Assembly (NCBI RefSeq): GCF_034190915.1
Contig: NW_026947502.1
Location: forward strand, 31,154,785-31,218,784
Reading direction: 5' to 3'
From: Cavia porcellus
Taxonomy: Eukaryota > Chordata > Mammalia > Rodentia > Caviidae
Length of the DNA stretch: 64,000 bases
Shown in pieces: positions 35,191-47,100 of the stretch; position 1 is the first letter of the stretch; every line of letters begins with the position of its first letter. The translations under genes were made by a program, and so were the position numbers. The notes under the pieces were generated by a model. It saw nothing but the letters and a program-made list of their open reading frames with translations, had not been told where the DNA came from and searched no databases.

Positions 35191-38100
35191 GTGAGTGTGG
35201 GCTCTGGGCCAGGGCTATGAGGAAGGGTGGGCACACCCAGGGTGGAGCCCAGAAAACACACCCGGCAGGACCAAGCAAGAGCTCTCAGCTGTCGGTGGGT
35301 GGGAGAAGTTGGGCAAAGACAGCTGCAGGCAGTGGAATCTGGTGCCCTCATTCCCAAACCTTGCTAGACAGCCTCATTAGGAGCCTGGTGGAACCCAAGG
35401 GGATGAGACGAGAGCAAAGTGGGCACAGGCTTCTGGTCCAGCATGTAAGTTAGATCCACGGCTCCTTTACCTACTACTGGTCTCATCTTGAGCTGCCTGC
35501 ATCCCAGGGCAGCAGGGAGACCTGCTATGCCCCTGGCCCCTGTCCATCTCCATTACGTCCCTAGCTGCCCATCACATTCAGCTTCTGTCCTCCCCTCCTC
35601 ACCTTACATCCGGGTGCCCAAGGTCAGCTTAAAAAGCAGCTCTAACTCTAGCTTGACCTGCTCGGAGGGTTCCTGCTAGAACTAGTGTTCTTTGGGCAGT
35701 ACAGGATGGGTCAGCAAAGTCAGGCTAGCTTGAACAGCTCCTATGTGTTCCCTTTCTCAGCTTCCAGGAAGAGCAGAGGTACAGACACTAAGCTGCTTCC
35801 ACTTCACCCCTTACAACCTCTCCTTGGCTGCTTGACTTCTGATCCAAGCTGTCATTAGAGGGTCTGGTTCATCTCATTCATTTAGCAGACAGGGCAGGGT
35901 TCTGGCTCACTTGGCAAAGCCCCTGTGAGCAACCCCAGAAGGACAGAATAATATTTCACCCTTCCCCTGCACCAGGTCCCAGCCTAGCACCATGAGACAA
36001 GCCAAAGGATCCAGTCCCAACTCTGCTGTCCCTTACTGGAATGGGTCCTCCTCTGTAAACTGTGGAGAGTGGAATGGATCACTTACTGAGATGACTAAAT
36101 GGGATGATAAATAAGAGGTCCTTGACTCCTTGTGAGGGCTGCACAAATGCCAGCCCAAAATTTCCCTACACTTTTAGCCCATCTCCAACATCTCCTGCTC
36201 CAACAAGAAGCTGAGCCACCTCATCCCCACTCCTACCTCCAATTCCCAAGACCTAGCACTGTCTCTCCTTCTAGTACCCTTTTATCACCCAGCTCCAGGC
36301 TATCTGGGTGGGAGAGAGGCAAATCCTTCAAAGCTACCTCAGCCCCTCCATCTCACTGTCTGTATCACCAAACTAACTTTGAACTTTCAGGAAGAACTCA
36401 AGTGCTTTTCTTTCTGCCCCAGAGGCATGATACTTGACTTGCCCTCCCCCAGGTATCCAGGCCACAAATCCAGGGAGGAGTACCCCATGTCCATGGGAGG
36501 GCAGCTGGACTGATGCTTCTGAACAGTGCCTAGAGCTTCAGGGCAGCTGAAGGGGCTGGGAGAGAGACCCAGCCTGTGTTTCTCCTGCATCGGCCCACGG
36601 CATCCCTATCCAAAAGTCATTCCAAGTAGGGAGGCCACCTCAACTCTGCCCAGTCCTTTTTAGCCCACTGAGATGTCCCAGCTCCTCTTGTTAACTCTCT
36701 GTGCCACCTCCTGCTGGCCACTGGGCAGCTTTCTAAGGGTATGCTTGGCTAGGACAGGGAAGGGTGAACAGGCATTGATGACTTTGACAGGGACATGGAT
36801 AGAGAGACACCTGTGGGCCAGGTGTCTGGTTTCTCCCAGGAATGATCTCTAAGGGGAAGCCAGCTGTGGAGCAGGATCAGCCCTTGTGTCCCCCATCACC
36901 ACTGCCTGGCTCTGGTCCTCCCCTTCCTCCCACTGCCCTCACCCCTCATCCTCCTTCATTCCCTGTGAGGCAGCTTCAGTTGTCAGCCTTGTCTTTCTGC
37001 CACTCGGCTTGTCAAGCAGTTGCAATGAAATCTGTCACTCAGAGACCGCTCCCAGCCTTCCCAGAGATGTCTTCTTATGGCTCCAACTGCCTCTTCGTTT
37101 GTGCATTCACTCATTCATTCAACAACCCCTTCGTCTGGGGTCTGTGCTGTATCTATTCCAGACACTAAAGATCCAGCCCCATTGGCCCAGCCCCTCCTAC
37201 TCCAGCAGCTCCGAGCGGGGAAACATGGCCAAAAATACTAAAATGAAATGCAGCTTTGGGGAAAAGCTGCAGGTCAGGAACAGAGAAAGCCTGAGGTAGA
37301 CCTGGCATGGAGACCTAACTTTACTAACTACATCCACAAAGATGGTCCTTACAAAGTATGTAGGTGAGAGGGTGGAACGGCCTGGGAAGAGATCTGCAGA
37401 GGGAAAATGGGTGCAGGGGGACATGCCCCATAGGGAGGCTTCTAGAGGGTGCTTGTTACATTCTGTCATTGTCATGGACCCGCTTAGTATTTCCCTCCTG
37501 GCAAGGAAAATTGGGGGAAGCCACGTATCTCCCTGGTTGTTGGCTCAGGACCATGTGCTCCATTGCAAGGTGTCCCCAGCACTCTGGGTGGCCGAGATGG
37601 AGGATATCAAGTTCAAACCCAAGCTAGGCAGCTTGGCAAGACCCTGTCTCGAGATGAAAATTTAAAAATGACTGAGGAGCTGAGGATGTAGCTCAATGGG
37701 AAGGCCTTGGGTTCAGTCTCTGGAGGGAGGGAGGGAATGAGAAGAGAGAGAGGACAGGGAGCAGCCCCAAGGCTGGCTCAGACTAAAAGGAAGCCAGGCT
37801 GTCTGTGAACATCCTCAAAGAGAATCTGGGACCTCTGTCTCACTGAGGATGAAACCAGGCAGTGGCACAGGTTCCCAGGACAGAAGATGTTGCATAAATT
37901 ACTGCCCACCCTGGAGGTTTGACCTCTCTATGAGTCACAGTTCAAGAGGAGACCTGGGGTGCTGCATCGCCTTGCAAGGTCCCTGGTTCTCCAAGCTCCC
38001 CTGTCCACAAAGGGAAGCAGGGTGGAGCAGGGGGAACAAGGCCTCAGGAGCCAGCTCTTCCATTTCCCAGCTGTGTGGCTTCTTTGGGCCTCAGTTTCCT

Positions 38101-41100
38101 CACCTGCTGCAGAGGATAAAGATGGAGTGACAATGTGGATGTGGTGCACCAGAGAGTACCTGTCCCATGGGAAATTCAGGACTTGTGGGGACTTATGATC
38201 TCCTCAGTATCTTTAGGTGCCAGTGACTCCCTCAGGGCTCACTTCCCAAGGACAAAGCATGGCTAGCTGAAGCCTGGCCTCGGGACAGGAGAGCCATGGC
38301 TACCACATCCTTCCTCACTCTTCTTCCCCTTTTCTTCCATTCACTCACCACTTCTCCTCAAGCAGATAAGGGAGAGGGGACAAGGCCAGCCCTGCTCAAC
38401 ACGACTTCCCTGAGCCCTGTGCAAGTCAGAGCCGCCAGGCAGCAAGCATCTGCAGCCACCTGCATGCATCTTCTGTTTACTGGGGTCGACAACATGTCGC
38501 CTGGGGCAGTGTAGAGGTGGGCTGCTGATCCGGCCAAGCATGCCTGGTGCTTTCACAGGGCGCGGTGTGGAGGTGGGTCCTCATTCAACCGTGCTCCACA
38601 GCAGCCCCAGGATATTGGCAATGCAGGGCCCCGTGTTACTCGGGAGGAAACTGAGGCTCAGGAAAGAGAAAGTATTTGCTCCTGAATGGCAGAACAGGAA
38701 CTGGTGCATTCCTACTCCTCCCAGCTCGAGATCTCTGTCCCTACAGATAACTCAGTCTCAACTATGTGATTAGCAGTTAGTGAGGTGACAGGAGCGAGGA
38801 ACTTTGTGTGGTATGAAGGATGAAGGATTTGGGCCTCCAGATGGTGAAGGAGGTATTGGGCCAGGCCCCTGGGGGCCCTTAGGAGCACTGGTTAAAAGAA
38901 CAAAATGGGTGCTTATGGAGCAGAGAGTTCATGTGCACTCCTGTCCCACAACCAGGCCTGTCCTCCAGGAGCTGCTAGCTGGCCAGGGAGAGACCCAGAC
39001 CTGGGTGGGCACAGGCACGGCTGGAAGGAAGAATGAGAGGATGACTGATGTCAGTGGGCAGGATCTTGGAGCACTCTGGGGAGATGGCGCAAAAGTGGTA
39101 GATTCTCAGGCAGAGGAAACAACAAATCAGGAAGCAGGACTGTGTCGGGATGTGGAGAGAGAGAAAAGTTGATAAAGTAGAGAGTGGAGATGAGGGAGAG
39201 GGAAATGGGTAAAGCTGGAGGGGCCAGTTAGCTGTAACCTGTCAATAGCCTGGTGTATTCATGGGAACTGGGAATGGGCAGCAAATAGGACAGGTAGGAT
39301 GGCGGTAGGCCCTGGGGAGGACCTGGGGGCCATCTCCACTTAGGGACACTTAGGGACATTCAATTCAACATGGTGTAGAAATAAAACCTTCGGGAGCCAA
39401 ACAGAATTGGAGTGTGGGCTAGCTTATGTCCCAGCACCTTTCACCAGGAGACAAAGGAGGGGTTGATTTAGGTAGGGGTGAAGGACAGGAGGAAGGTTCC
39501 TGCAGGGTACCTGGGGAGTGCACAGCCAGGAAGCCACCGCTGAGGGGGAGGGTGATGACTCCCAGAGAAATGGTGAGGGGAGGGTGGGGAGTGGCGGCAG
39601 TGACAGCATCTCCAAGCTGGGAACACAGCTGCAGAACGGCCCGGGGGAGGAAGAACATCGGAGGCGCAGGCAGGTGCAGGATGGTGAGACAGCGCAGGAG
39701 AGAGCGGGCCGGAGGGGGATCTGCGGCCTGATTGCTAAGGGCTTCCACTTGTCCCTTTAAAGCTGCCTCCTCTGCCTTCTGTCCCCAAGTCAGCCTTTCT
39801 CTACAGTGGTGGGGCACTGACGTTGGTTGTGGGAATGACTAATGACATGGGTCCCCTGGGGGAGTGTAGAGGTAGGGCAAGAGCGGGTGGGGATGCGGGA
39901 GAGTGCGCAGGGCGTGGGGTACCCCGGGAAGGAGCTGCCCCACTTTCAGCACACTGTGCAAACTTTCTCTCCTGCTCAACAACTGCTTACCTCATGCTCC
40001 AGATGGGAGAGGAGGCTCAGGAAGGAACTAGAAAAAGGCAGGGCGAGCATTTGAATCTGGGTCTTGAGACCTACAACACCTGTGTTTCTTCTTCTATGGC
40101 AGTGGTGGCAAACTCAAATAGCCAGGAGGGTTAGGCATCAATATTGATACAGTACAATTGTAATGTTCCTGAACATTTAATTCCTACTTTCCAAATAGTG
40201 TTTAGAGTTCTTTATGTCTCTTTAGTTATTTAACGAAAGCAATTCTTTTAAGTCAGGGCCATTATTTACTGAATATTTAGAGAGATAGAAACTCAGACAC
40301 AAAGGGGTTAAGTATCTTTTCCAAGGTTACACAGTACAAATTTGAACTCAGGTAGACTGGGGCAGCTCCTACCTCATACTGACTCCAAAAGTAGCACAAA
40401 GGCCTCAAATTGGTCCCAGAGCCCTCTGAGGGGAGAATAAATCCCTTCTAAGGAAGACAGTGGCTGCTCAGTACCAGCCAAGGATATGTGCTAGAACAAG
40501 CTCAGGGTGCCTGGACCATCACAGCCTCCAGGGAGATGTGGAAAACCAGTTTTATGTAAAATCTCTTGATTTTTAAATGAGACAAGCCACTTTTATCTTT
40601 AAAAAATTCGGGGTACCAAAATAATAATAAGATCCTACGTATCTGCAGGTTCAGTCTGGCTTACAGGCGGCTGCTCTGTGACCTGGGGTTCCTAGGCTGG
40701 GAGCTGGCAGCACAGAAGCAGGGCAGAGGAGAGGCTTTCTGGGGCAAATATTCCCAGACCTGTTTCCAGTGGGGATAGAAAGAAGGGACAAGTGATAAAA
40801 GTTCCTGTGACGGAGCCTAGTGAGAAATGTAGGAGGTGAGAGGGAGGAGGGAATTGGGGATGACTCAAGCTGTGGTGCTAGGAGCCCAGGTGATGGATGA
40901 AAGATAGGGTGCAGGGGAGCTAACTCAGTACTCTGGGTCTCTGGGGCTTCAGGAGCAGAAGGGACTTCCATTTCAGATTCCCAGAGTTTGAACGACTTGT
41001 GGAGCATTTGGGGGGAAATGTTAGCAGGAAGTGGACTACCTGGAGTTGGAGATGAGATCTAGGGGGAAGGTATGATGAAGAGCTCAGTACAGGACCACGG

Positions 41101-44100
41101 AGGAAAAGAAGCCAGCCTGCATGAGAAGGAGATGATGGGGGAGATGGGGGAGCTGCTAGGAAGGGAACCAAGAGAAACCACTGCAAGACTCATTTCAAGA
41201 GGAGAGTTTTTCTGTTTCACTAATGGTTGGGATTCCCAGAGAAGTCTGAGTTAGTGCATGCTGTGGGGGAGGATGGCAGTGGCTTGAACGGCAATGCTAC
41301 TTACAGTGTGCTTCCTGGGCCCGCAACATCAGCATCCTCTGGAGCCTGTTAGAATAAAGAACCTTGGGCTCCATCCTGGACCTGCTGACCCTGACTTCTG
41401 GAGATGGGTTCTCTTGGGTCACTCTATGACAACATTTGAGAGCTACTGCTCTATACTATAAAAATAACATTCTGGGTGAGCATGATGGCTGAAGCAGAAG
41501 AATCAAGTTCGAAACCTTATGTCAAAAGGGGGGGGGGTCCTAGGAATTTAGCTGAGTGCTGGGTTCGATCCCTTGTGGTAGGGTGGAGGAGAGCATTCTG
41601 TGCCCTGTCCAAGGTGATGTGGAAGAACCTACATCCCAAGAGGAAATCCTTGCAATCAGGAGATCATTGTAAGGAAATCACCTTTCTTTCCTTCAAGGCA
41701 ACAGCAAGCATGATGGAGACTTACCACAAGCTGGCCATTGTTCTACATGCTATAAATATATCACACTGATTGGAGGCACACAACAGCACTAGGCAGGAAG
41801 TTACTATTCCTACTGCCATCTCTTATTTACAGATGGAAACCATTAAGCAAATCAATTTGCCCAAAGTCACGCAGCTAATAAGTGACAGAAACAGGATTAA
41901 AATCTGCTGTGTATACTTGGGCTCATTCATCTAGCAGAGGCTGGGGGTGGCAGGAACCAGGGGCCACCAGAAGGTACCTGGCATAAGTCCCAGCATAGTC
42001 ACTGACACATGATAGAAGAGGGTGGCCAACACCCTGACCAAACAGTGTCTGGCTAGGGACACCCAGCATGCCTCTTCAGGTGGGACGGTACATGGTGCCA
42101 GCTCTTTTCTGCAGAACTGGTCCCAGAACCGTCCCCTGAAATTACTCATGGAGTTCTGCTCTGACTTTCTACCTCGGGTCTCTTGTAGGTTCTGGCTGTT
42201 TCAGATGGAGGTAAGTGATAGAGTGTGTGGAGAAGGGCTTGCTGGAGGAGAGGGAAGAGGGAGAGGGCAGTGTGTGGAGTCTGTACCTGCAGTGTGGGTG
42301 TATACTAGAGGCACAGTTGGGCAGGGGCTGCGGATAGAAACACTGCTCACCTCCAATTGTCCATCCCCTTGCAGAGCTGAGCAGCACAGCGGGATCCCAG
42401 GCCCAGGGTGAGGGCCGAGGCAGCTCCCTCAGCATCCACAGTCTCCCCAGTGGCCCCAGCAGCCCCTTCACCACGGAGGAGCAGCCTGTGGCCAGCTGGG
42501 CCTTGTCCTTTGAGCGGCTGTTGCAAGATCCACTGGGCCTGGCTTACTTCACTGTGAGCCCCGGGGTGGGGTGGAGGTGGGGAGGGCTGGCGGCAGATGT
42601 CACTGCCTGGGGAGCAGGCGGGAATGTGTGTGGGCGAGGGCAAGGATGGAGCTTCAGACTGGACGAATGGGGATCCTGTTTCTCTGTGCCCTCATCTAGA
42701 CTTTGTCTGGCACTCACCCGGTTCTCCGTCTGGGAACTCCTTTTCCTTTTCCGGTCCTCATTTCTGCTTCTCATCTCTCCCAGATCTGCTGCCATCTGTC
42801 TGTCTGGCCCTCTCTGTCTGGCTGGTCTCTCGGCCCTGTGTGGGTCCCAACTTCGTGGTTGACTACCTTCCCCTCCCTGCCCCCAGGAGTTCCTCAAGAA
42901 GGAGTTCAGCGCGGAGAATGTGACTTTCTGGATGGCCTGTGAGCGCTTTCAGCAGATCCCAGCCAGCAACACAGAGCAGGTGGGGAAAAGCGGGGTGGGG
43001 CAGAGGCACGGGCCGGGGGCCGGACTGTGTCCCCCGACCTCTTCCTGGCCCCCTCCCGCAGCTAGCTCAGGAGGCCCGCAACATCTACGAGGAGTTCCTG
43101 TCCAGCCAGGCGCTGAGCCCCGTGAACATCGACAGACAGGCCTGGCTGGGCGAGGAGGTGCTGGCCCAGCCCCGGCCGGACATGTTTCGGGCACAGCAGC
43201 TTCAGGTGAGCGGCGCCAAGGAGCGCAGCCTTTGCCAGAGGGTGACTTGCAAAGAGAGCGCAGGGGAGCAGAGGTGGAGTCGGATCCTGGGGCGGAGCCT
43301 CGGCGGCCAGAGCCTGGAAGGGGAAACTTGGGCTCCGGGGCTCCGGGCGGCCAAGGATGGGGCGGAGCTCCGACCCGCAGCCCAGCGTTAGCCCAGCCGG
43401 GGAGGGGCGGCGTAGAGGCTCGGTCTCCTGCCCCGGGCGCGCGGCGGAGCGGGCTGGACGCCTTCCCCATTTGCCCTGCAGATCTTCAACCTGATGAAGT
43501 TCGACAGCTACGCGCGCTTCGTCAAATCGCCGCTATACCGAGAGTGCCTCCTGGCCGAGGCCGAGGGCCGCCCCTTGAGGGAACCTGGCTCCTCGAGCCT
43601 TGGCAGCCCAGACACCACGAGGAAGGTGCGGACGAGGGCCGGTGGGGTGCGGGCGTCCAGAGGTCGGTCTGCAGGAGAGCAGCTGCGGTGTCAGCCCGTG
43701 ATGGGCCAGCCCGGCATCAGCACCTTCTCTGTACCCGCAGAAGCCAAAGCTGAAGCCTGGGAAGTCGCTACCCCTGGGCGTAGAGGAATTGGGGCACCTG
43801 CCACTTCCTGAGGGTCCCGGCGGCCGCCCACTCCGCAAATCCTTCCGCAGAGGTGAGGGCAGGAACAGGCTATAGAAATGCGTTGAGAATACCTTTCCTG
43901 CTACTTGACTCATCCCGTCCATAAGCCTGAAATAAAAGAAAGAAGTGCCTGTCCCAGGGGCCACCTCATTCCCCTGGGGGTTCCGTTCCCAGGTTAGACC
44001 CTAGAAGTTTCGGAATCTCCTAAGTTAGCAACATTTCCAGGGACCCACATCACATTGCCCCCGCAGGAGGGCTTGGAACAAGGTCCACCAGAAGCCCGAG

Positions 44101-47100
44101 AGGCCTCTGCAGAGGGATGGGTGAGCAGTAGAGGGGCTGTTCCTGCTCATTGCTCCCCCTCCTCTAGAGCTGGATGGCAAGGCCACAAACTTGGCCTTGC
44201 GCAGAGAATCTCAGGGCTCCCTCAATTCCTCGGCCAGTTTGGACCTCGGCTTCCTTGCTTTCATCAGCAACAAATCTGAGGTGAGCCAACTGCCCCGCGA
44301 AACAGGGTACATTGTGGATTAGGACCGCTCTTCGCCCTTTCACATGGTGCCCACCATTCTCAGCAGATGTCCTCACTACCATTCCCAGCTTGCTCTATGG
44401 CGCCGAACCCTCATCCTCCTTTTCTTCCTGTCCTCCTGCATGTCATGGTCACACATCCTCATCTAACACATATGTGTGCATGTACAGATCTCAGGTATAC
44501 AAACAAGTGTGTGGGTGTCAGTGGGAGAACCTGTGCACACACTTGGTTGTGTATACCTATGTTCCCATAGGACACATACTTGCCTGCTTGCAGTGTGTCC
44601 TTGGATGTGTGTGCCGCAGTGAGCTTACCTGTCTCTGTGTACCTGTCTGTGTGCCGTGGCGCATATACCCACACCCTGCCTCTGCTCCTGCCAGAGTCAG
44701 AGCCACCGAAAGAGCCTTGGGAGCACAGAGGGTGAGACCGAGAGCCGGCCAGGGAAGTACTGCTGTGTGTACCTGCCTGACGGTACAGCTTCCCTGGCAC
44801 TGGCTCGACCTGGTCTCACCATCCGTGACATGCTGGCAGGCATCTGTGAGAAACGAGGCCTCTCTCTACCTGACATCAAAGTCTACCTGGTGGGCAACGA
44901 GCAGGTATGAACTTGACCTGGCTGTGACTCTGACCTTGATCCTGACCCAACTCCATCCTGTGCCAGTCCTATCAACGTGGCCCTTTTCTCCATCCTCACC
45001 CCCTTTCTCATTCCACCCCGCCCCACAACCACATGCCAGCCCTATGCCCAATTCTAAATCAACTCCAGGACCAACTCCAGCACCACCTCCTCACTCAAAC
45101 TTGCACATCCACCCGTATTCCACAAAAATCCCTCCCTTTTATGCCGATCCTAACTTCCAGCCTCATCAGTTTCCTATTTTGCCGAGGAGGAAAGCCTAGC
45201 AAAAGTTACTGGTAGATCTGAGATTTTCTTCCCTGTTCCCTAGTTCAGACTGTCATCCCTTTAAAAAGTCTATATATGCAAAGGAGCCCTCACCTTCTCT
45301 GCCACTAGGGTCATCCAGCTATACCTAACCCCTGAACACCTTTCCTCTAAGCACAAAGTAGAATTAAGCTTTAAAGAGGGTTTTGGAGAAAATCTCTTTA
45401 AATTGAACCATCCAGTCAAGGAATCTAAAGGAACACTACTGCATTCCCTGCAGACCATCAGGGTTTCATTCACCTAGCAGTCAAATCCTAAGGCCCTGCT
45501 GAGGTGGTGAGCAGAGGCACTCGGACCCAGGCTGTGCTCTGCAGGCCCGCAGTCTGGGGTGAGCAGGCAAGAGGTGCTCAGGGAGGAGGGATCAAGCCCC
45601 AGCGGAAACCTCTTGCGGGGAAAGCCATCGTGTCTGGCTGGTGTCTGGAAGGCTTCATGGAAGAAGTAAGAATTGATGAGAAGAGGGAGGAATCTGCCTG
45701 GCAGAGCTGTGGCAGAAGACATTCCCTGCAGAGGGAACAGCTTAAGCTGGAGGTGGGGACTGGAGATGGGGACTTGCAGAACCTGTTCAGGAACCCCGTG
45801 AGGGAATGTGAGGGTAGTGGAGGGGGGAGGCACTGTGCCCAGTCTCCCAAGCCACCAGAGCAGCTGCCAGCAGCCCAGATGGGCATTCGTACCTGCTAAA
45901 TATAACTTCACCACCCACACTCCACCTGTCTCTGCCACACAGCACAGGCTTATGTCTGGGAGAGGCTCCTCCCCCAGGGCTGGCACGGACAGCAAGGCCT
46001 GGGGGGGTGTCATTGCTGCAGTTAGTGTTTATGTACCTAGTGTGCGCCAGGCACTGTGCCAGTGCCTTACATCCTTCTGGCTACAAGGCAGTCTTGGGGG
46101 TGGGTGCCTTTTCTGCAGTGAAAAGACAAGGAGTATCCTTAGCAAGGAAGGGACGGAGAGATGAACAAGTGTCAAAAAAGGAACAAGGCCTGGGAGACTG
46201 ACCACAGAAGTGCGGTGAGGAAGGAAACATAGCTAGCTGGTCTGGCTGGATTTGCAGACTTCCTCCAGCTTTCTTTTTTTTTTTTTTTTTTTTGTCTTTT
46301 TCATTTTTATCGGCCGCCTGCTTGCAAGGCAGGTGCTTATGCCACTGTGCTAAATCCCCAGCCCCCTCCTCCAGCTTTCTTGCCACTTTTTTGTGTGTGT
46401 GTGTGAGACAGGGTCTTACTATGTAGCTCAGGCTGGTCTGGAACTCACAACAATCCTGCACAGCCTCCCAAGCAATGAGATTACAGGCGTGCACCACCAC
46501 ACCCAGATCCTTGCTATTCTTATTAGCTTGGTTTATTAGCCTCTAACACCACCTGGTTCCCTGCTCCATCTGCCCCTGTACAGCCCTGCTACCCACTTTC
46601 CTCAGATTTTTAGGGAGCCCATTGAAGGCCACAGGAAGAAGCAAAAGTAGTGCCCAAAGACACCCAGGGATGGCTCAGGGTGGGGTTAGGGATTCTTAGA
46701 CCCTGCCTGGCATCTGCAGAAACCCCTGGTCCTGGATCAGGATTGCACTGTGCTGGCAGACCAGGAAGTGCGGCTGGAGAACAGGATCACCTTCGAGTGA
46801 GTGTCACACCCCAAGGCTTTGACTGGTTCTGCATGGGGCCTCCCAGCTCCTCTCAGGCCCCACACCCTGAGCTCAAACCCCACCTCATGCCAGTTTCACC
46901 CCCTGGTCCCATCTCTGCCCACTCTGGAACTGTCTTGGGAGGGTTGCGGGAAAGGGAGGGCTGGCCCTCTGCCCTTCTGCAGCCTAGGGCTCCTGTGCAG
47001 GCTCGAGCTGGTGGCGTTGGAGCGTGTGGTGCGGATTTCCGCCAAGCCCACTAAGCGGCTGCATGAAGCTCTACAGCCCATCCTGGCAAAGCATGGCTTG

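Noticed and set aside
36690..36725. Reverse CTCF-like motif (CACCTCCTGCTGGCC)
   Set aside because: Two core positions depart from consensus; too weak to list as a site.
40098..40135. Second hAT terminal repeat (CAGTGGTGGCAAACTC)
   Set aside because: Resembles the left end of the 23172 element, but no matching right end or 8-bp duplication was found downstream.
42920..43753. 277-codon open frame overlapping RGS14 exons 4-6
   Set aside because: GC-rich wrong-frame reading through exons and introns of RGS14; Arg/Gly/Pro-rich and without conserved motifs.
44312..45199. 295-codon open frame over RGS14 exon 9
   Set aside because: Different frame from RBD1 and spans two introns; composition reflects TG-rich intron sequence.
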